In this document: positions 58,880 to 64,000 of the stretch, in pieces
Layout: the number at the start of each line of letters is the position of its first letter
Position numbering within the stretch: the first letter of the stretch is position 1
DNA from: Gigaspora rosea
Lineage: Eukaryota > Glomeromycota > Glomeromycetes > Diversisporales > Gigasporaceae
NCBI GenBank assembly: GCA_003550325.1
Contig: QKWP01000101.1
Location: 127,838 to 191,837, forward strand
Direction: 5' to 3'
Length of the DNA stretch: 64,000 nt
Notes under the pieces: generated by a model
Seen by the model: only the letters and a program-made list of their open reading frames with translations
What the model was told of the DNA's origin: nothing
The model's database searches: none
Position numbers and translations under genes: made by a program

Positions 58880-59270
58880 AACCTGAAAATTGGATTTTTG
58901 ACTTCGTGGAAAGTTTGCCACTAGGAAAAGTCAATTGATTTTGCTCCGTTTGAGCTGAAATTTTAACTATATACTCTTTGGAAGAGTCCGCATATTTTCT
59001 ACTAAGCTTATCTTAGGACGAAAACGCTATTCTGAACCAGAAATCCTCGTGACGGCATTTTCTCTCTCTAAAGATTTGAAAAGAAAGAAACGATTCCCAC
59101 TAAGTAAAGTCGATCAATTTTGATCTGTTTAAGCTGAAATTTGGAACACATATCTTTTGGACAATTCCGCATCTTTTCTACTAAGCTTATCATAAGACGA
59201 AAATCCCATTGGAATTCGTAAATCGAAGTGACGGATTTTTCCTCTTCTCTAAAGATCTGCAAAGAAAAGT
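58880..59270 (+). repeat. Two copies of the internal 190-bp module
   Basis: Tandem copies share TGAGCTGAAATTT, CCGCAT, TTTCTACTAAGCTTATC, GACGAAAA and GTGACGG in order. Related copies lie at 60715-60930 and 62556-62935 of the same element. Non-coding here. Confidence 0.65.
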
Positions 59271-59441
59271 TTCTCTACGATCACGTTACACCAAACGAAA
59301 TCAATCATTGTGAGATAACCTGTGACCTAAATTTCGCGAGTTATACACTGTTAGAATCAGAAGAACCTCAGGAACATTTTTCTATTAAGTGACAATGCAT
59401 ATCTACTTAGTAAAATTTTATGATATTAACAAATATTAAAA

Positions 59442-60614
59442 ATGTCCTACTGGAAATCACCAAAAGTGACGAAAAATCAATGGAAGTATGAAGAAACATA
59501 CTATATAAATCAAACCACAAATCAAAGACAAACCCAAAGACGCCACAAGAGAAAAGAGACCCTTGATGAAAATCTAAAAGTAAAAGACCTAGGAAATGAA
59601 TGTGCAAGATTATATGCAACACTTACTGATGAACAAGCTTTAGAAGTCCAAGAAATTGTTGATGAAACCTTTGGAAATCTAACTTTTGATACAAACCAAA
59701 TTTTTGAAGTGCTAAAAATTTTTCAGAAAATATTAATTGAAGTCAAAACAGATTGTAAACCAAATTATAAGGAAGATATTGTATACTTACCCTCATATAT
59801 TCAGTTAACTACAGTTCCAGCCAAGAAAAACTCTTCCTCAATAACACCAACTACAAGAGCTTGCCTACCAGAATCAGACTATGAAGCTGTAACTGAAATT
59901 CTTGATGCCTACAATATTTCAGAAGACCCAAAAGAAAATGATGAAATCAATCTTGAAGCTATGATTGATGATTATTTAAACATTTTAGACACTTGGATAG
60001 CAGAATCAAAAACTGTTGAAGTTGATACTACAAAGGATAATCTTGAAACACCTGAACAGCATTCAAAGAAGATGGATAATAGTTTGAATCAACAAATCAA
60101 GCCCCAAGAATTCTGTGATCAAAATGGAAAAACTCTTGATGAAGCTATTGATAATTGGAATAGAAAGGTTAATGAGTTTAAGAAAACAATTAAAAATGAT
60201 CAAGAGAAAATAATAAACCCATGCCCAATTGAATCTATAGAACCTCAATCTGTTGATATAGATAATGTCCTTGATAGTTATTACCAAAATGAAATTAGCC
60301 CCAAGGAAAAAGAATATAAAGCACTTCCATATAACCAAAAGTCTGATGAAGTTGATAAACTAAGTGATGATGAAATATTTGAATGGTATTCTACACAATA
60401 TCCTACTAGTAACTTCTCTGGAAAAATATTAGAATATTTCCAAGAAATGTCTAATATCTATACCCAATTTAATTTGACCCAATATTGGATGCAAACCCAA
60501 ACATTTGATCCGGGAGGATTCCATGAACAAAATAGAAAAAGGTGTTCAAATACTAAAAACTACAAATTAGAAAGTTTACAGCATCATGTGCTATTTCCCA
60601 TTCCCATTTTCTAG
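59442..60614 (+). CDS. Gag-like ORF 1 of the young LTR element
   Basis: 390 codons from an ATG at 59442. A basic N-terminus (residues 1-45, many Gln, Arg and Lys) is followed by a helical conserved part (LYATLTDEQALEVQEIVDE, then VYLPSYIQ), an acidic middle, and a conserved end (NWNRKVNEFKK, FEWYST, FDPGG). The same conserved blocks in the same order occur in the second ORF region at 61383-62882. I call it gag-like because of its place behind the left LTR, its relation to the zinc-knuckle ORF and the absence of any enzyme motif. A capsid fold cannot be shown from the sequence alone. Confidence 0.65.
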   Translation: MSYWKSPKVTKNQWKYEETYYINQTTNQRQTQRRHKRKETLDENLKVKDLGNECARLYATLTDEQALEVQEIVDETFGNLTFDTNQIFEVLKIFQKILIEVKTDCKPNYKEDIVYLPSYIQLTTVPAKKNSSSITPTTRACLPESDYEAVTEILDAYNISEDPKENDEINLEAMIDDYLNILDTWIAESKTVEVDTTKDNLETPEQHSKKMDNSLNQQIKPQEFCDQNGKTLDEAIDNWNRKVNEFKKTIKNDQEKIINPCPIESIEPQSVDIDNVLDSYYQNEISPKEKEYKALPYNQKSDEVDKLSDDEIFEWYSTQYPTSNFSGKILEYFQEMSNIYTQFNLTQYWMQTQTFDPGGFHEQNRKRCSNTKNYKLESLQHHVLFPIPIF

Positions 60615-61215
60615 TACACTTGATATTCTATATTTTTTTTAACTATTCACATATTTATTTATTAATATCCTTATTACATATATCTCTAATTTAAAATACA
60701 CATACAATCTCTACCAACGTCAGAAAGTCTTTTTAGTTGATCATAAGAGAAGTCGATCGATATTGGACCGATTGACTTGAAAATTGAAATACAAAGTCTT
60801 GAGAACCTACCGCAACTTTTGTACTAAGCATACCTTAGTAGAAAAACCCCTTTGAAACCCGATATTCGACGTCGAAGTACTGACGGCGATTTTGATCGGC
60901 AAAGAATTTACAAGAAAGTCCTCTTAGAGAAAACCTTCCGACTATCGTTACGCAAACTTCAAACGCTTATAAATCGATAACCACTGGGCCATTTTTAGCG
61001 TTCTAACCTCCTTTAGGACCAGAAGATCCTCCTCTACAACTTTTCCTTAAGTGACACATTCTGTTGTCATAGTAATATTTCAAGATATACCCTCATTCTG
61101 AAATTTAGAAGTGAAAGCTTAAGTGTTTGCATTGTGACAAACAGCTTCTAAATTAATAGTACAGGCATATGACTATATATGCACAACATATTCACTATGC
61201 AATTGAAGTGCACTA
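60615..61215 (+). other. Spacer between the two ORF regions
   Basis: It contains a third copy of the internal module (about 60715-60930, with GTACTAAGCATACCTTAG and GTACTGACGGCG). No coding frame is supported. Confidence 0.5.
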
Positions 61216-61443
61216 TTGGAGCAATTTAAAAGAAAAGAAGAAATGTATAAAATATACAAACCAACTACCTCCAATTCAAATTATTGGCAACATAGAACCC
61301 AACCAAATGTACCTTACCATCAGCAAGTTTCAAAAAGCTTTCTAAACAATGGACTAATCCAAGAAGACCTCAAAGAAGAACTATGTGTCTCTATTGTAGA
61401 AAGAAAAACCATGCTATTAGTAATTGTCCAAAAATACAAATAA
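61216..61443 (+). CDS. Short frame at the head of the second gag-like region
   Basis: 75 codons, opening at TTG and not ATG. Composition is Gln, Asn and Lys-rich, similar to the N-terminus of ORF 1. It overlaps the start of the next ORF in a different frame. Whether it is expressed is unknown. Confidence 0.35.
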   Translation: MEQFKRKEEMYKIYKPTTSNSNYWQHRTQPNVPYHQQVSKSFLNNGLIQEDLKEELCVSIVERKTMLLVIVQKYK

Positions 61444-62882
61444 TGCAGCTAGAATGTCTAGAGTTGTTGGATGCACTTACTGAAAAACAAATCACAAAAG
61501 TTCAAGAAATGGTTGATGAAACTATAAAAAACTGCAGTATTGATGAACCACAAGCTCTAAAATATCTTTTAGAAATATTAAAAGATATTAGTTTAAATAA
61601 CAATCTAGAAGATAATGATGATGATGAAGAGATTATATATCTGCCTTCCTATATTCAAATGGCTTTATCTGTAAAAGAAGAGGATTTGTTTCTGGCATCT
61701 TCAATAGTTCCAAGCTCAAAAGTTCTCTCAACACCATCTCAGAACAAGAAAGACCCAATTGATGAAATAATTGATCTTTATCTTGACTCAGAAGTAGAAG
61801 GTGATAACTCTGATGAAGTCTCTTTAGAAGATCTGATTGATGAATATTTAGAAGCACTAAAGTTTGAAAACCCTAAACTTCATCATGATGATAAAAATGA
61901 AGTTGAAAAAGGCAATTATAAAGCATTAGAACGAGATTTAAAAAATGTTGAAAAAGATTCTTCTACAGATATACATAATGATGAACATTGTCCTCAACAT
62001 GAAATTGATTTTGAAACAGATAGAAATTCAGTATTAGAATGGTGTTCAAATTCAGCTAAAGATAGTCAATTGAATGAACAATCTAACCTGGATAGCTGTT
62101 GTTATCAAAATGAAATAGTAGCCAGAAAAGTTGTAGAAAATAAAGATTCTGTTATGCAAAATTATCAACATCTTGTACTAGAAAACTTGGACAAAGCCTG
62201 TGATAATTGGAATAAAAGAGTTAATGAATTCAAAAAGTTGATTCAAGATGACTCAAAAGCAATAGAAGAACCACAACCAGTCAAGCCTGAAGAAGTTCTA
62301 CCACCTGACAATAAAGAATATAGTCTTGTCTCTTGCTGCCAAAGTAGAAACAGCTCCAAGAAAGAGAAATTGAGTAAAGAAAGCATACTATTCAAATGGT
62401 ACTCTACATGTAGAAAAGAAAGAACATTATATCAAGTCGAGCAACTAAAAATTGATGAAAATGAAGCTCTTCAACTCTTACCAATACTTGACTTTTGCAA
62501 CCAAATATTTGACCCTGGTGGAAAATTCTGTTTCAAAATTATCAAACCGATATTTAGAAGCATTTCGTTTTTTGTCAATATCTCCACGAGTTTTGGTCGT
62601 AGAAACATGAATCACATATCAATCTACTCGCATAAATCTTCTCTACAATTCTTATTATACCTTATCTTAGGAATAAAACGCTTATCTGACCCGCAAATCA
62701 GCTCCGAAGTGCTGACGGCATTTTCAACATCTATAAGAAGAGAAACTACAAAAACGATTTTTGGAAATCTTTCGTTTTTCGTCGATATCTCCATGAGTTT
62801 TGGTCATAGAAACATGAAACACATACCAATCTACTCGCAAGAACATTCTCCACATTTTATATTATACCATATCTTAGTATGA
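61383..62882 (+). CDS. Gag-like ORF 2 with CCHC zinc knuckle
   Basis: 499 codons from ATG. Residues 2-15 form a knuckle, CLYCRKKNHAISNC (C-x2-C-x4-H-x4-C), typical of nucleocapsid proteins. The part after it is parallel to ORF 1: LLDALTEKQITKVQEMVDE, IIYLPSYIQ, IDEYLE, NWNKRVNEFKK, FKWYST and FDPGG, so the two derive from one ancestor by duplication. The last 120 residues are different: two direct repeats with SFFVNISTSFGRRNMNHI and SFFVDISMSFGHRNMKHI, which are translated copies of the element's internal DNA module and probably not an original protein domain. No protease or RT motif. Confidence 0.65.
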   Translation: MCLYCRKKNHAISNCPKIQIMQLECLELLDALTEKQITKVQEMVDETIKNCSIDEPQALKYLLEILKDISLNNNLEDNDDDEEIIYLPSYIQMALSVKEEDLFLASSIVPSSKVLSTPSQNKKDPIDEIIDLYLDSEVEGDNSDEVSLEDLIDEYLEALKFENPKLHHDDKNEVEKGNYKALERDLKNVEKDSSTDIHNDEHCPQHEIDFETDRNSVLEWCSNSAKDSQLNEQSNLDSCCYQNEIVARKVVENKDSVMQNYQHLVLENLDKACDNWNKRVNEFKKLIQDDSKAIEEPQPVKPEEVLPPDNKEYSLVSCCQSRNSSKKEKLSKESILFKWYSTCRKERTLYQVEQLKIDENEALQLLPILDFCNQIFDPGGKFCFKIIKPIFRSISFFVNISTSFGRRNMNHISIYSHKSSLQFLLYLILGIKRLSDPQISSEVLTAFSTSIRRETTKTIFGNLSFFVDISMSFGHRNMKHIPIYSQEHSPHFILYHILV

Positions 62883-62935
62883 AAATGCTTAGTTGATCCA
62901 CAAATTAGCTCTGAAGTTCTGACGGCATTTTTCAA
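62556..62935 (+). repeat. Two copies of the internal module at the end of ORF 2
   Basis: Two tandem copies, about 195 bp apart, share TTTCGTTTTT, ATATCTCCAnGAGTTTTGGTC, ATACC(T/A)TATCTTAG, GATCC/GACCC and CTGACGGCATTTTCAAC. They extend from inside the ORF past its stop. Confidence 0.7.
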
Positions 62936-63283
62936 CGTCTATAAAATTATACCTTTAAAATGATTTTTATTACTGCGCCACATAGACGAAAATTTTTAAT
63001 TTTAAAAATTCTTATTTTTATTAATTTCAAACATTTTATTACTCCTTATATTACACAAATCACATTTCTAAATCACATGAAATTTAATAATTCTATTGGA
63101 CAATTGTAGAATTTAAAAAGGATTACAAATTTGAAAATCATTGATATGGATTAACGGTATTAGGCGTATTACCAGGTTAAGGTCATGCATTTGAATCCAG
63201 CTGAGATATTAGCTAAAATTAGCAGCAGATTATCAAGCTCTTATATAATTTTGTACGGAGTTCAAAATTAAGCAGGGAGGAAT
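62936..63283 (+). other. 3-prime untranslated part before the right LTR
   Basis: No coding frame. Ends in the purine-rich AGCAGGGAGGAA directly before TGTTAGCC, in the place of a polypurine tract. Confidence 0.6.
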
Positions 63284-64000
63284 TGTTAGCCTTAGAAAAT
63301 TTCACATTTTCAACTATAACTTTTGATCCAAGAATGCTGGCTTTATGAAACAACCACCATTGGATTCAGCTCTTCGAGACGATTCTAACGAGCTATAGAT
63401 CATGTGATTCTGATCACGGGATCACGAGATCGGAAGACATTTGTGTTGAACTATTAATAGAACAAGATAGACAAAAAACTTAACCTTATTAGGCAATAAT
63501 ACTGCGTTCAAAATCTAACGAATCTAAAGGATCTAAAGGATCTAAAGGATCTAACATATCTTTTATATCTTTCATATCTTTCATATCTTTTATATATATT
63601 ATATCTTTTATATCTTTTATATATAACATATCTATTAGTTCCACATTATATTAGTACTATAAATAGCTTTTAAATTGAATTTGTATATCTTTATTGTAAT
63701 AATTTATACATATAATTTCTCTATATAAGCACTGTCTTCTGCCCTTTGTAAAAGTCAGTGTACGAAAGAGTATGAAGTAGGAATAGTAGATAGTTAGTAG
63801 ATTAGTGTCTTCATACACTGGAATATAATAAAGATACAATTCTTAGTATCCTCATATACTATTAATTGTTTGCCTCTTTGCCTTAATACATAAATCACTC
63901 AAAAACCTCTTTGTTAAGTCCCATTTGGACGCCATAAACCCTAAAGCTGTCAAGTTATAGTCGTCATACTATAATCAGCAGTCTCCTGAAGTTCTGGAAG
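63284..64000 (+). repeat. Right LTR, truncated by the window end
   Basis: Same sequence as 58091-58807 as far as I can compare by eye. About 21 bp and the flanking target duplication lie outside the window. Confidence 0.9.

Larger units (their letters stand above)
58091..64000 (+). mobile_element. Young LTR element without pol, right LTR cut by window end
   Basis: The LTRs start TGTTAGCC (58091 and 63284) and are identical by eye over all 717 bp comparable, without a gap (constant offset 5193), so the insertion is very recent. The left LTR ends CA at 58828 (738 bp), followed by a primer-site-like TTTGGTGGTGACTGTGAG; a purine-rich tract lies just before the right LTR. The 4455-bp interior holds two related gag-like gene regions and five copies of a non-coding module, but no protease, RT or integrase was found. 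It looks whole as a non-autonomous element and would depend on enzymes from a relative. Confidence 0.82.

Noticed and set aside
63155-63225. tRNA-like segment with GCATTTGAATCC
   Set aside because: No cloverleaf can be drawn and the B box is a poor match. It lies in the untranslated end of the LTR element.

Overview
The window looks like a repeat-dense, AT-rich fungal chromosome segment, most likely from an arbuscular mycorrhizal fungus (Glomeromycotina, Rhizophagus-like). I infer this from three things: long Sel1-repeat proteins, remnants of the kinase family with HADFHSGN and ADLGLS motifs that is expanded in those fungi, and short GT-AG introns in a genome packed with MULE, hAT and Gypsy copies. 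No rRNA, tRNA or CRISPR was recognised. Intact host genes are scarce: only two look functional.

Layout. 1-4.4 kb holds GAACCT-rich inverted elements, then decayed but intron-bearing fragments of two host genes, a Fip1-type polyadenylation factor and a striatin-type WD40 protein. 4.4-18.9 kb is AT-rich sequence with small inverted-repeat elements, a 431-bp fold-back palindrome, a probable tRNA-derived SINE and an exact 676-bp duplication around a single N that is probably an assembly join. 18.99-21.61 kb (minus) and 31.51-33.16 kb (plus) are two divergent paralogous Sel1-repeat genes with 21 and 12 repeats. The 10 kb between them holds a solo LTR, a large fold-back with a nested hAT MITE, and further MITEs. 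35.0-38.1 kb carries a Sel1 fragment, a 7-unit minisatellite and a protein-kinase pseudogene split by a hAT-like MITE.

38-46 kb is non-genic except for a decayed minus-strand MULE transposase lying between two copies of one MITE. 46.4-64 kb is a nest of elements. A broken Gypsy element is the host. Its left LTR took a hAT-like element carrying a kinase-gene fragment. Its protease/RT region took a 1.65-kb hAT-like element filled with an alternating palindrome array. Its RT region took a 4.9-kb MULE, itself hit by a Harbinger-type MITE. Its RNase H region is cut by a fold-back element, and against that lies a very young LTR element with two gag-like gene copies and no visible pol, reaching the window end.

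How the genes relate. The two Sel1 genes are probably cytoplasmic scaffold or adaptor proteins made of TPR-like helix pairs. The kinase remnants nearby belong to the family that often accompanies Sel1 proteins in these fungi, but here they are dead. Everything else is mobile or decayed, so this reads as a repeat compartment in which two adaptor genes survive.
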